From: Anaerolineae bacterium
GTDB taxonomy: Bacteria; Chloroflexota; Anaerolineae; Anaerolineales; Villigracilaceae
Direction of reading: 5' to 3'
Assembly: GCA_018648605.1 (NCBI GenBank)
Contig: JABGQU010000014.1
Coordinates: 1-35,537, forward strand
DNA length: 35,537 nucleotides
Shown: in pieces, positions 16,766 to 23,764 of the stretch
Layout: each line of letters starts with the position of its first letter
How positions within the stretch are numbered: position 1 is the first letter of the stretch
Notes under the pieces: generated by a model
Told to the model about the DNA's origin: nothing
Databases searched by the model: none
What the model saw: the letters and a program-made list of their open reading frames with translations, nothing else
Made by a program: the position numbers and the translations under genes

Positions 16766-17347
16766 TTATTCTCTCGTCATAGCCAACCAGGTTGGCTGAA
16801 CAATTAGATCGGTGAAAATTTCGCCCATTTTTTCGGGCGGATGGGGCATGTCGTTCTCCAGCCACCAGCGCATTAGTGCGAAAGTTGCAGCAATAATATG
16901 ATTTGCTGCGATCGGGATGGCAATATTTGAATTAGGCAGCCCGCTCAAGAGAGCTTCGTTTTTTTTACGCGCCATTTTCATGACAGGCTCAAGAATAAAG
17001 CTCAGGTTATTATCCAGCAGAAGAACGCGAAAGATTTTAGGGCTTTCTTGAATATGCCTGAAAAGTGTTGCTCCGCTTTCTCGAAAGATCCTTACGTGGT
17101 CTGTAACTGCTTCATAGGCTTGGGGAAGATCGAGAATTCCATAAAGTTCATCTACCCTCGCCTGCGCTATTTCGATGAACAACTCATCCAGCCCGTTGTA
17201 ATGCCGAAAAAAGGTGCGGTAACCAATATCGGCGCGTTCCGTCACATCCTGGATGGTGATATGTTTATATCCCTTCTCCAGCACAAGAGCGATCAATGCC
17301 TCGCCCAGTAATTTTTGTGTTCTGCGTATGCGACGGTCTGTATTCAT
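16766..17347 (-). CDS. TetR-family transcriptional regulator
   Basis: A 193-residue protein with a standard N-terminal TetR DNA-binding domain: RRTQKLLGEALIALVLEKGY followed by ITIQDVTERADIGYRTFFRH, where the second part is the helix-turn-helix. The C-terminal part is a helical ligand domain ending in WWLENDMPHPPEKMGEIFTD, resembling the AcrR C-terminal domain seen in TetR proteins beside ABC-2/FtsX exporters. First gene of the exporter set on the same strand, so it probably represses its own operon. The ATG at 17347 gives normal family length; a further in-frame ATG at 17401 would add 18 residues. Neither has a strong ribosome-binding site. Inducer unknown. Confidence 0.88.
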   Translation of the reverse strand: MNTDRRIRRTQKLLGEALIALVLEKGYKHITIQDVTERADIGYRTFFRHYNGLDELFIEIAQARVDELYGILDLPQAYEAVTDHVRIFRESGATLFRHIQESPKIFRVLLLDNNLSFILEPVMKMARKKNEALLSGLPNSNIAIPIAANHIIAATFALMRWWLENDMPHPPEKMGEIFTDLIVQPTWLAMTRE

Positions 17348-17351
17348 AATA

Positions 17352-17392
17352 ATATGGCATTCAGATTGCGATATGGCAATCAATGCGCCATA
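17352..17392. promoter_or_regulatory. Candidate TetR operator
   Basis: Just upstream of the tetR start: TATGGC (17372-17377) and GCCATA (17387-17392) form an inverted repeat with a 9-nt spacer, and ATATGGCA occurs again at 17352-17359, 19 bases before its copy at 17371-17378. Position fits autoregulation of the exporter operon; not demonstrated. Confidence 0.4.
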
Positions 17393-17492
17393 CTTTATCA
17401 TGGGAAGAAATAGAAGTCAAGGTTTAATAGCAAGACAATCGTAATGGGTGTTTTGCTAGATATAAGTTGTTTACGCTGCATAATACGAAGAT

Positions 17493-17582
17493 AGACTTAC
17501 GCATTTTCACAGTCCTTTTCCCAATGCTCCGCGTTGGGAAACTGAGCATTGCTTCTAGAAAGAAGGTATTTTGCGTAAGTCT
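17493..17582. mobile_element. MITE-like 90-bp element with 11-bp perfect terminal inverted repeats
   Basis: AGACTTACGCA at 17493-17503 is repeated as TGCGTAAGTCT at 17572-17582. Inside are two overlapping perfect inverted repeats: TTTCCCAA/TTGGGAAA (17517-17524/17534-17541) and CAATGCTC/GAGCATTG (17522-17529/17544-17551). No coding capacity. No clear target-site duplication is visible, so the family cannot be named. Confidence 0.55.
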
Positions 17583-17658
17583 TATAAGATTTAAACACTT
17601 TGCAGCGTTTTGTGCTATCTAATCATAAATATAATATCTTTCGATTCGTTTTTCGCTG

Positions 17659-17664
17659 TATAAT
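17659..17664 (+). promoter_or_regulatory. Possible -10 box for the GNAT gene
   Basis: TATAAT exact match on the plus strand 100 bases upstream of the chosen start. No good -35 box is visible at 16-18 bases, so this is only a candidate. Confidence 0.3.
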
Positions 17665-17680
17665 GTTCAAAGTGCAGTAT

Positions 17681-17718
17681 TAGGCGGAAGCTTTTTTCGC
17701 CTATCACCTTGTTAGGCG
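17681..17718 (+). promoter_or_regulatory. Mutually exclusive hairpins in the GNAT leader
   Basis: TAGGCG (17681-17686) can pair with CGCCTA (17698-17703), and the same CGCCTA can instead pair with a second TAGGCG (17713-17718). Such alternative pairing could be an attenuator-like switch or a leftover of insertion; no function shown. Confidence 0.3.
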
Positions 17719-17765
17719 CTGATGATAATTGTCTCAATCCAACAATGCAAAAAGAAGGCACATTG

Positions 17766-18611
17766 ATGCAAGTAAGATCGCTTGGCTATCATACAGATTT
17801 GATATTCGCTTCTTACGATGGTGAAATCATCAATCGTGGCAATTATCTAGTCATTAGAACTCCCACGAACCCGTCTTTTTATTGGGGAAATTTTTTACTC
17901 TTTGAGCATCCACCAATGGAAGGTGATTATCAAAGGTGGCAAGAATTGTTCGCAAAGGAAATTGGTACTCCCTCTCTAGTAACCCATCAAACATTCGGTT
18001 GGGATACAACTGACAGCGAGAAGGGTGTAATTGAACCTTTTCTCGAAAATGGTTATCATATAGAGCAGTCGGTTGTATTGACGACCCAACAGCCTATTCC
18101 CCCATCGAATTCCATACAAGGAGTAACAGTTCGTCCACTCGAGCTTGAATATGATTGGACACAAAGCATTGAAAATCAAGTCGAGTGTAGAGAGCCTGAG
18201 TTTGAAGAAACCAGCTACCGTCTGTTCAGACAACGGCAGATGAATCGATATCGTGCTATGGCACGAGCGGGGCTGGGTGCTTGGTTTGGGGCATTTATCG
18301 GAAGCCAATTAGTAGCCGACTTGGGAATTTTTTACACTACTCAACTGGGCAGATATCAATCTGTGCAAACTCACCCCAAATACCGACGGAAAGGAATTGC
18401 GCGCCAATTAGTATTTGAATCGGGTGTCTACGCACTCAAACACTTTGAGTTAGAAAATCTAGTAATCGTAGCCGATACAGGCTCCATTGCAGAAAGACTA
18501 TATCAGGCGGCAGGATTTGAATTTGTTGAGCATCAAATTGGCATCGGTAAGTGGAATAAAAGCGCCTACCGATTAATAGCAGTGTCAAGTCCTGAAGATG
18601 AAAATAAATAA
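17766..18611 (+). CDS. GNAT-family N-acetyltransferase
   Basis: The only confident plus-strand gene. A 281-residue protein whose C-terminal half has the GNAT acetyl-CoA-binding motif VQTHPKYRRKGIARQLVFES (R-x-x-G-x-A type) and the motif-B region DTGSIAERLYQAAGFEFVEH. The N-terminal 130 residues (DLIFASYDGEIINRGNYLVI onward) are a second domain that could be a degenerate GNAT fold. The ATG at 17766 has AAGAAGG 7 bases upstream; the ATG at 17745 and TTG at 17709 are alternatives without a good site. It lies between a MITE-like element and an IS110 element and is opposite in strand to all neighbours, so it was probably acquired as accessory cargo. Substrate unknown. Confidence 0.85.
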   Translation: MQVRSLGYHTDLIFASYDGEIINRGNYLVIRTPTNPSFYWGNFLLFEHPPMEGDYQRWQELFAKEIGTPSLVTHQTFGWDTTDSEKGVIEPFLENGYHIEQSVVLTTQQPIPPSNSIQGVTVRPLELEYDWTQSIENQVECREPEFEETSYRLFRQRQMNRYRAMARAGLGAWFGAFIGSQLVADLGIFYTTQLGRYQSVQTHPKYRRKGIARQLVFESGVYALKHFELENLVIVADTGSIAERLYQAAGFEFVEHQIGIGKWNKSAYRLIAVSSPEDENK

Positions 18612-18616
18612 AAAAG

Positions 18617-18652
18617 AGCCAGCGTTTTTGACGAAGCTGGCTTTTCTCTTTT
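18617..18652 (+). terminator. Rho-independent terminator after the GNAT gene
   Basis: Arms AGCCAGC (18617-18623) and GCTGGCT (18636-18642), 12-nt loop, then CTTTTCTCTTTT. It starts 6 bases past the stop codon. Confidence 0.8.
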
Positions 18653-18771
18653 AAGGAAGCTTTTTAGGGCGATTATTTTTGCGATTTTTCAGTCTGTAGA
18701 AAAACACCCACACCCCGCGCACCTTTTGCATGCCCGGGTTCGAAGGTCAACACTGGGAAACATTAGAACGA

Positions 18772-20028
18772 TTACTCGATCTGACTAAGTTCCGGTCTCA
18801 ACGCCAGCACATCCGCTTCGCTCGCCAATCGGCGTGGGTATTTCGGGTTGAGCATGATCTTTTCCAAGTCATGCCCGATACCCAGACGCATCAGGTAGTA
18901 GCGCGCAAATTGCTGCCTCGTCAAACCGCCACGCGCAATTTCATCCAGTTGCCACGACCAAGTCAGGTATTTGTAGGCAATCCGCTCATCGCTGAAATGT
19001 CGATAAGATTCCTTACGGGTCAGCACGATCCAGACCAACTCCAACATCCGGCGGGCAATGGCGACTATCGCCTGATTACGGTGCATACGGTGGCTTAATT
19101 CCTGAAAACGTCGCTCCCATAACGGGTCCGATTTCACGGCTCGTTGTGCGACTTCGACCATTGCCCAACGAAGGTCGCGACGTCCTTCCTTTGTAATCCG
19201 CTTGCCACGTTTTTTGGTGCCACTCTGCTCTACGCCGGGTACCAAGCCTGAGTAGCCCGAGAGTTTCTTGAAGCTAGGAAAACGAGAAATATCTCCGATC
19301 GCTGCAAGAACAGTCATCCCGGTAATAATCCCAAAGCCCGGTAACTGCATCAAGTACATCATATCCTTAGACCAAGGTGCTTCGTGGCTCATAACTCTCA
19401 ACTTCTCTGTAATCAATTCAGTTTGGGCATGGAGGTGCTGCTTGGTATTCATATCAAGCTCTAGTTGAAATTGCTCTGAACCTGAGAGTTCTTCCGATTG
19501 CTGCCAGCCAATATTCTTTTCTTTGAAGCGTTTCCCCCGGGGATGGCTCAGATGGTGCCGATGTGCCACACTGTGCATCCGGTTCACAGTCGCCGTGTGC
19601 ATCCCGATCAGGTGACGGCGCTGGGATAAGAGATAACGAAGCTCTCGCACATGCGCCGGGGGAACCCAGATCGAGGGAATTAAATTCGCTGCTAGCAAAC
19701 GTGCCAGGATCAGCGTGTCGCGAATATCCGTCTTCACGCGTGCCTGGGCGATTTGCTTCACCTTGATCGGGTTCGCTACCAGAACTTTCTCCGCCAATGG
19801 TTCAAGCAGATCGTAAATATGCCAGGCATTCGTCGTGGATTCAATCACCACATAGTCGCTTGGTTCTATGTGCTTAAGCGCCCACGCTTCCAAATCTCCA
19901 TGCTCGATCCGCCTTGGCTCAAGAACTACATCCCCATCAAAATCTACCCCGGCTACGATGCTGTAATGTTTGTGGATGTCCAGAGCCAAATAACGGCGCG
20001 AAAGTCTTGCATACAGGTCTTCCTTCAT
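18772..20028 (-). CDS. IS110-family transposase (DEDD recombinase)
   Basis: A 418-residue bridge-RNA-type recombinase. The N-terminal RuvC-like DEDD domain has Asp17 (LALDIHKH), Glu63 (VVIESTTN) and Asp101/Asp104 (VKTDIRDTLILARLL). The C-terminal Transposase_20 domain has LPGFGIITGMTVLAAIGDIS, FKKLSGYSGLVPGVEQSG with the conserved Ser269-Gly270, and KEGRRDLRWAM. Length and motif spacing are normal and the frame is intact, so the element may be active. AAGGAGAG lies 6 bases before the ATG. IS110 recombinases work with a structured RNA that pairs with both donor ends and target; a candidate lies immediately upstream. Confidence 0.95.
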   Translation of the reverse strand: MKEDLYARLSRRYLALDIHKHYSIVAGVDFDGDVVLEPRRIEHGDLEAWALKHIEPSDYVVIESTTNAWHIYDLLEPLAEKVLVANPIKVKQIAQARVKTDIRDTLILARLLAANLIPSIWVPPAHVRELRYLLSQRRHLIGMHTATVNRMHSVAHRHHLSHPRGKRFKEKNIGWQQSEELSGSEQFQLELDMNTKQHLHAQTELITEKLRVMSHEAPWSKDMMYLMQLPGFGIITGMTVLAAIGDISRFPSFKKLSGYSGLVPGVEQSGTKKRGKRITKEGRRDLRWAMVEVAQRAVKSDPLWERRFQELSHRMHRNQAIVAIARRMLELVWIVLTRKESYRHFSDERIAYKYLTWSWQLDEIARGGLTRQQFARYYLMRLGIGHDLEKIMLNPKYPRRLASEADVLALRPELSQIE

Positions 20029-20053
20029 GCTACACTCTCCTTATAAGAAACGA

Positions 20054-20265
20054 TGGGGCGTGGATTTTTGGGCTGGAGTGATACACACCGATTCGGGATC
20101 TGTGTCCCAGACAAAAATTCACCGGGCGACCAAGTAACAACACGGGTGGAGAAGAACTGACCTTCTCTCCCATAGGCGGCGTCGGTCTGCCCAGATGCTC
20201 CTGCCCCAGGTGGCATCCCCGGCGAGAAGTCTTCCTGCCTTTCAGGATACCACCCCCACGCCCCA
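20054..20265 (-). ncRNA. Candidate IS110 bridge RNA
   Basis: On the minus strand, TGGGGCGTGG (20265-20256) pairs perfectly with CCACGCCCCA (20063-20054), closing a 212-nt region directly upstream of the transposase. Inside are GGTGGTATCC/GGATGCCACC (20254-20245 with 20218-20209, one G-U), enclosing GGC..GCC and GAAG-A-CTTC, then a GAGAAG/CTTCTC hairpin with loop GTCAGTT around 20150-20167, inside a GACC/GGTC pair, and a GGGA/TCCC hairpin around 20095-20108. Size, position and multi-stem design fit the known bridge RNAs of IS110 elements. Exact ends and guide loops were not determined. Confidence 0.5.
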
Positions 20266-20406
20266 CTCGTTACATTCTAGTAACAAAGCGTGCACCTGAC
20301 TGGTGGGATTCATACCGATAAATGAGGCTGGTTCTGGCTTTGGCAGTTACCATATAATGAACATAGTCCACACCCGCCCACCAGCAAGTAACGCAAACCG
20401 TGAGTC

Positions 20407-20437
20407 AAAAAAAACTCCGAGACTTTCATCTCGGAGT
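20407..20437 (-). terminator. Rho-independent terminator of pckG
   Basis: Perfect 9-bp arms ACTCCGAGA (20414-20422) and TCTCGGAGT (20429-20437), 6-nt loop, followed on the minus strand by a run of eight Ts (complement of 20407-20414). It lies 26 bases past the pckG stop. Confidence 0.92.
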
Positions 20438-20462
20438 TTTCCCTTTCTATCTAAAGGTCAAT

Positions 20463-22334
20463 TTATGCTAGTTCAGCCGGTGTGATCACTGCTTTACCGG
20501 CTTTTTCTGCGAGTGCTTCAAGTGCTGCACGCTGCGATTTGAGCACTGCCGAGAACGCTTCGGGCATATTCTCTTCGGTGCTGTAGAGTTCCTCCATGCG
20601 ATCCAGTTTCGCGAGATATTTATCGGTGCGGATGCTGAATTGCTCATTATATTCTTCAAGGGTGTAATCGCGGTCATCGAAGGCTTCGTCGAAGAGGGGT
20701 TTTAAGTCTTCATATCTGGGAAGGAGACCGATAGGGGTAGCAATAGCTTCGTAGTCACCATGTACACGACCTTCTGCCCACAATGCCCAAACGCGTTTGT
20801 CGGTTTTTTCGTTCATATACTGACCATCTGCATTCTTCAGGAAGTAGTTGGTCGAGAAAACTTTCGGGCAACGTTTGAGTTTAGCGCCGAATTTGAGATG
20901 GTTGGTCAGATAAAGTGACAGGGGCACGATCACGAAATCCATATTTGCCATCGGGCTGGACTTACGTTGACCAACGGCACCAAGAATGGTTGCAGTCGTC
21001 TCGGATTCAATCGTCGCGCCGACGAAGACGCCATGTTCCCAGCTCAGGCTTTCAGAAATCGGGACATTTGTGTCTGAATCACGCCCACCGTAGAAAATGC
21101 CGTCAACGGCAACGCCATCGGGGTTATCGTAGTTTTCATCCGCATTGTCCAATTCACTAATGCTTGTTGTAAAACGGGAGTTGGGATGAGACATGGGAAT
21201 TTCTTTGCCAGCGGCATCCACGTCGCCTTTTTTCCATGCACCGGAGTGATTAAAACCTTCAGTCGGAACTTCAATATCTTTGCCCATGCCAGACCAATAA
21301 GCTTTGCCATCTGCTGTGGTCAAAATATTGCTAAAGATCAATTCTTTTGGCTCGGTGATCGCTTTGAAGATCAAGGGATCGTCTTTGGCATTCACATCCC
21401 CGATAATGCCGAAAATACCGCGCTCAATATTCACAGCGCGCATTTCGCCTTCTGCACCTTCACGGATATAAGCAATATCATCGCCAACAATGGTGGAGCC
21501 TTCGATCATCGCAGTGGAAGTCTTTCCACATCCGCTGGGATACGCACCCATAAAATAGGTCTTACGACGTTCATCCAGCGGATAGAATGCAGAGATGAAC
21601 ATGTGCTCGGTCAGCCAATCTTCTTGATTGGCTTTGTTGATCGCTAAACGCAGGGAGAGCTTCTTGCAAGCCAATGAGTTACCTGCATATTGATTATTCA
21701 CAGACAAAACACGGTTCTCTTGGGGATCAATATAAATGCGACGTTTATCAATATTGACGGTTGTATTATCTTCGCCAAGCTCGCCAGCGCTATGCCAGAA
21801 ATAGAAGAATTCACTTTTGTCTTTCAAGCGTTTAAATTCTTCGTAGCCAGGGCGGTAGAGAATATCTTCGCTATGCCCAACATAATAAGAATCGGTGATC
21901 TGTAAAGAACTAATAGAGAAGCGGGAGTTTGTCGGTCCCAGGCAGAAGAAACGCACGACCATCTCTTTGCCTTCCATCACGCCATCCATAAGCCCCATGA
22001 TCTCTTCGAGAGCAGATTCGCGCTCTTTCACATTCAAGCCACGGCTTAGTGTTTGCCCGGCGGGGAGCAAGGTGGCTGTATTGGCTTTATCACGACCTTG
22101 GTCAAAATAGCCATCATAATGAATGGTATGCCCTTCCATTGCAAGAGCTTTTTCTTCGTTATTATCAAGAGCCATTTGGCGTACTTTGGCAATATCTCCA
22201 GGAGAATCGTCAAAAACAACCACACTGGCAGGTTTCATCAACGCAGCCGCATCGCTAATTATTTGCAATACCTTTGAGTTATCTAAAGCCTCGAGCTTTG
22301 CTTTATCAGCATCTGAAATTTGGTAAGACCACAT
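20463..22334 (-). CDS. pckG: Phosphoenolpyruvate carboxykinase, GTP type
   Basis: Interconverts oxaloacetate plus GTP with PEP, CO2 and GDP: entry to gluconeogenesis from organic acids, or carboxylation in reverse. At about 623 residues it has GTP-PEPCK length and shows RFFCLGPTNSRFSISSLQIT, the metal-binding lysine region NQYAGNSLACKKLSLRLA, the metal-binding histidine in TEHMFI, the P-loop AYPSGCGKTS with the reactive cysteine (usual wording PSACGKTN), kinase-2 VGDDIAYI, and SHPNSRFTTS near the middle. Two ATGs are close: 22340 and 22334. AAAGGA is only 1 base from the first and 7 from the second, so I chose 22334. It is a single-gene unit with its own terminator. The P-loop Ala-to-Gly and Asn-to-Ser changes are unusual but conservative. 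Confidence 0.93.
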   Translation of the reverse strand: MWSYQISDADKAKLEALDNSKVLQIISDAAALMKPASVVVFDDSPGDIAKVRQMALDNNEEKALAMEGHTIHYDGYFDQGRDKANTATLLPAGQTLSRGLNVKERESALEEIMGLMDGVMEGKEMVVRFFCLGPTNSRFSISSLQITDSYYVGHSEDILYRPGYEEFKRLKDKSEFFYFWHSAGELGEDNTTVNIDKRRIYIDPQENRVLSVNNQYAGNSLACKKLSLRLAINKANQEDWLTEHMFISAFYPLDERRKTYFMGAYPSGCGKTSTAMIEGSTIVGDDIAYIREGAEGEMRAVNIERGIFGIIGDVNAKDDPLIFKAITEPKELIFSNILTTADGKAYWSGMGKDIEVPTEGFNHSGAWKKGDVDAAGKEIPMSHPNSRFTTSISELDNADENYDNPDGVAVDGIFYGGRDSDTNVPISESLSWEHGVFVGATIESETTATILGAVGQRKSSPMANMDFVIVPLSLYLTNHLKFGAKLKRCPKVFSTNYFLKNADGQYMNEKTDKRVWALWAEGRVHGDYEAIATPIGLLPRYEDLKPLFDEAFDDRDYTLEEYNEQFSIRTDKYLAKLDRMEELYSTEENMPEAFSAVLKSQRAALEALAEKAGKAVITPAELA

Positions 22335-22464
22335 GAACATATCCTTTCGCGAATTAAATTACTCCGACATTTTTTGGGTAAGTACTATTAATCATAAATA
22401 TTAGCACATAGCGAATATAAAACACCTGCAATATTACGCTTAAAACCGCGATAGATGACACAAA

Positions 22465-23649
22465 CTAATCCCAGTTACGTAAATCTTCGATTGGCGCTGC
22501 ATCTTCAGCGATATCCTCCATGCCTACAATTTCCACATCCACGCGGAATTTGATGCGCTCACGTGCCTCAGCAGATAGCCGCTCTGGCAAAGTTTCTACA
22601 TCGGATGAAGGCGACGGAACCACTCTCAGGGAGAGTTGGTCTCGATGCTCCAAACGTGTGACTCGTGCCTGCCAGCGTACCGCTTCCGCAAACCTAGACA
22701 TCAACCCGTTTAACTGACGTGGGTGCAAAAACATACCGCGTACTTTAACCGCGTCACCGACACGTCCCAGCCAACCCATCAAACGTGGCGAATCCAGCCC
22801 GCAAGAGCAGGCTTCGGGGTGCACAGCCGAGAGATCCCCCGTCCCAAAACGGATGAGGGCATAATCATCGTTATAGAGTGTGACAACCACCTCCCCATTC
22901 TCGCCAGGGGGCATCGGCTGTCCCGAGTTAATATCACAAACCTGAATGATCGCATCGTCGGGCAAATGCCAGCCATCTTCAGCATCACATTCATAGCCAA
23001 GATTACCGCATTCGGCTGTGCCGTATCCCTGCCGAACTGTTTTCACACCGCGCGAGACAAGTTCTTCTCGCAGGGAGGGCGGCAAATACTCAGCGGTCAC
23101 GAAAGCTTTGCTCACATTTAAAGTCACGCCCATCTCGTCGGCTTTATCTAGCAAGGCTTTAAGGTAGGATGGCAAGCCAACATATCCCGTTACGCCAAGG
23201 GTGTGCATTGCCTGAACTTGTTGTTCCTGATTACCGATCCCCCCCGGGATGACGGCACATCCCGCCGCCAAGAGGCCTTCTTCGAACATCGCGCCCGCCG
23301 GAGTAAGATGGTAACCAAAAGCGTTTAGAACTACATCGCCTACACTAAAGCCAGTGGCGTGCATGGCTGATTCCCAGCGCCAGTAATCGTCCCCACGTGG
23401 TTCGGGTTCGTAGATCGGCCCCGGGGACTGGTAGATGCGTTTGAGCGAGCCGGGTTCACAAGCCAGAAAACCGCCAAAGGGCGGCGAGGCTGCCTGGATA
23501 TCTGCCAGATCGTCCTTGCGGATAACGGGCAATTTGTTGAGGGACGAGGCAGATGTTAATTGCGCGGGAGCAAGCCCAGCCTCACGTAGGCGTTCGGCAA
23601 ATCCCGGGGCGTTTTCTGCAAGATGTGTGATCAGTTTAGCAATGTCCAT
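22465..23649 (-). CDS. PaaK-like acyl-CoA ligase with altered phosphate loop
   Basis: Adenylate-forming enzyme of the phenylacetate-CoA ligase type, 394 residues (PaaK about 430). Recognisable: YVGLPSYLKALLDKADEMG, VRQGYGTAECGNLGYEC, RFGTGDLSAV, and the C-terminal hinge and tail GRVGDAVKVRGMFLHPRQL. The glycine/threonine-rich ATP-binding loop (SSGTTGxPT in PaaK) reads QSPGPIYEPE here, so either this subfamily uses a different loop or adenylation is altered. GGAG lies 9 bases before the ATG. Last gene of the second liv cluster, after livF with a 115-base gap. Expected role: activation of an aromatic or other carboxylic acid taken up by the transporter. Substrate not determined. Confidence 0.85.
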   Translation of the reverse strand: MDIAKLITHLAENAPGFAERLREAGLAPAQLTSASSLNKLPVIRKDDLADIQAASPPFGGFLACEPGSLKRIYQSPGPIYEPEPRGDDYWRWESAMHATGFSVGDVVLNAFGYHLTPAGAMFEEGLLAAGCAVIPGGIGNQEQQVQAMHTLGVTGYVGLPSYLKALLDKADEMGVTLNVSKAFVTAEYLPPSLREELVSRGVKTVRQGYGTAECGNLGYECDAEDGWHLPDDAIIQVCDINSGQPMPPGENGEVVVTLYNDDYALIRFGTGDLSAVHPEACSCGLDSPRLMGWLGRVGDAVKVRGMFLHPRQLNGLMSRFAEAVRWQARVTRLEHRDQLSLRVVPSPSSDVETLPERLSAEARERIKFRVDVEIVGMEDIAEDAAPIEDLRNWD

Positions 23650-23764
23650 AGGTCAAGTCTCCGTCCAATTTATCTTTAACATAAATGGCGCGAATAAACG
23701 AATTGCGCGAATTTTGATTCGCATGATTCGGCCACTCGCGCCATTTGAATTAGCTCTTCAAGAA

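Larger units (their letters stand above)
17402..17765. other. Intergenic region between divergent tetR and GNAT genes
   Basis: 364 bases without a gene I can support. It holds the MITE-like element (17493-17582), a TATAAT box at 17659-17664 reading toward the GNAT gene, and overlapping TAGGCG/CGCCTA hairpins (17681-17718) in the presumed leader. The rest is A/T-rich with no other structure I recognise. Confidence 0.7.
18708..20382 (-). mobile_element. IS110-family insertion sequence (ends approximate)
   Basis: Contains one IS110 transposase gene, a short downstream end and a long structured upstream leader, as expected for the IS110 subgroup with its non-coding RNA on the 5' side. Both flanks carry a C-rich direct repeat: CCACACCCCGCGCACC at 18708-18723 and CCACACCCGCCCACC at 20368-20382, about 1.65 kb apart, which I used as provisional limits. 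IS110 elements lack long terminal inverted repeats, so true ends need comparison with an empty site; the left end could instead lie near 20290. Confidence 0.6.
20029..20462. other. Non-coding region between the IS110 transposase and pckG
   Basis: 434 bases with no convincing gene. The transposase-proximal 240 bases are highly structured (candidate bridge RNA at 20054-20265). A GTTAC/GTAAC hairpin follows at about 20269-20285, then the possible left end of the element, and the pckG terminator at 20407-20437. Confidence 0.7.

Noticed and set aside
17698-17718. Integron attC site before the GNAT gene (GTTAGGC core-like sequence)
   Set aside because: GTTAGGC fits the right core, but the partner reads GCCTATC and lies only a few bases away; a real attC is at least about 57 bp. 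No integrase is present.
18725-18755. tRNA-like T-arm (GGGTTCGAAGG) near the IS110 right end
   Set aside because: No acceptor or anticodon stem can be built around it.
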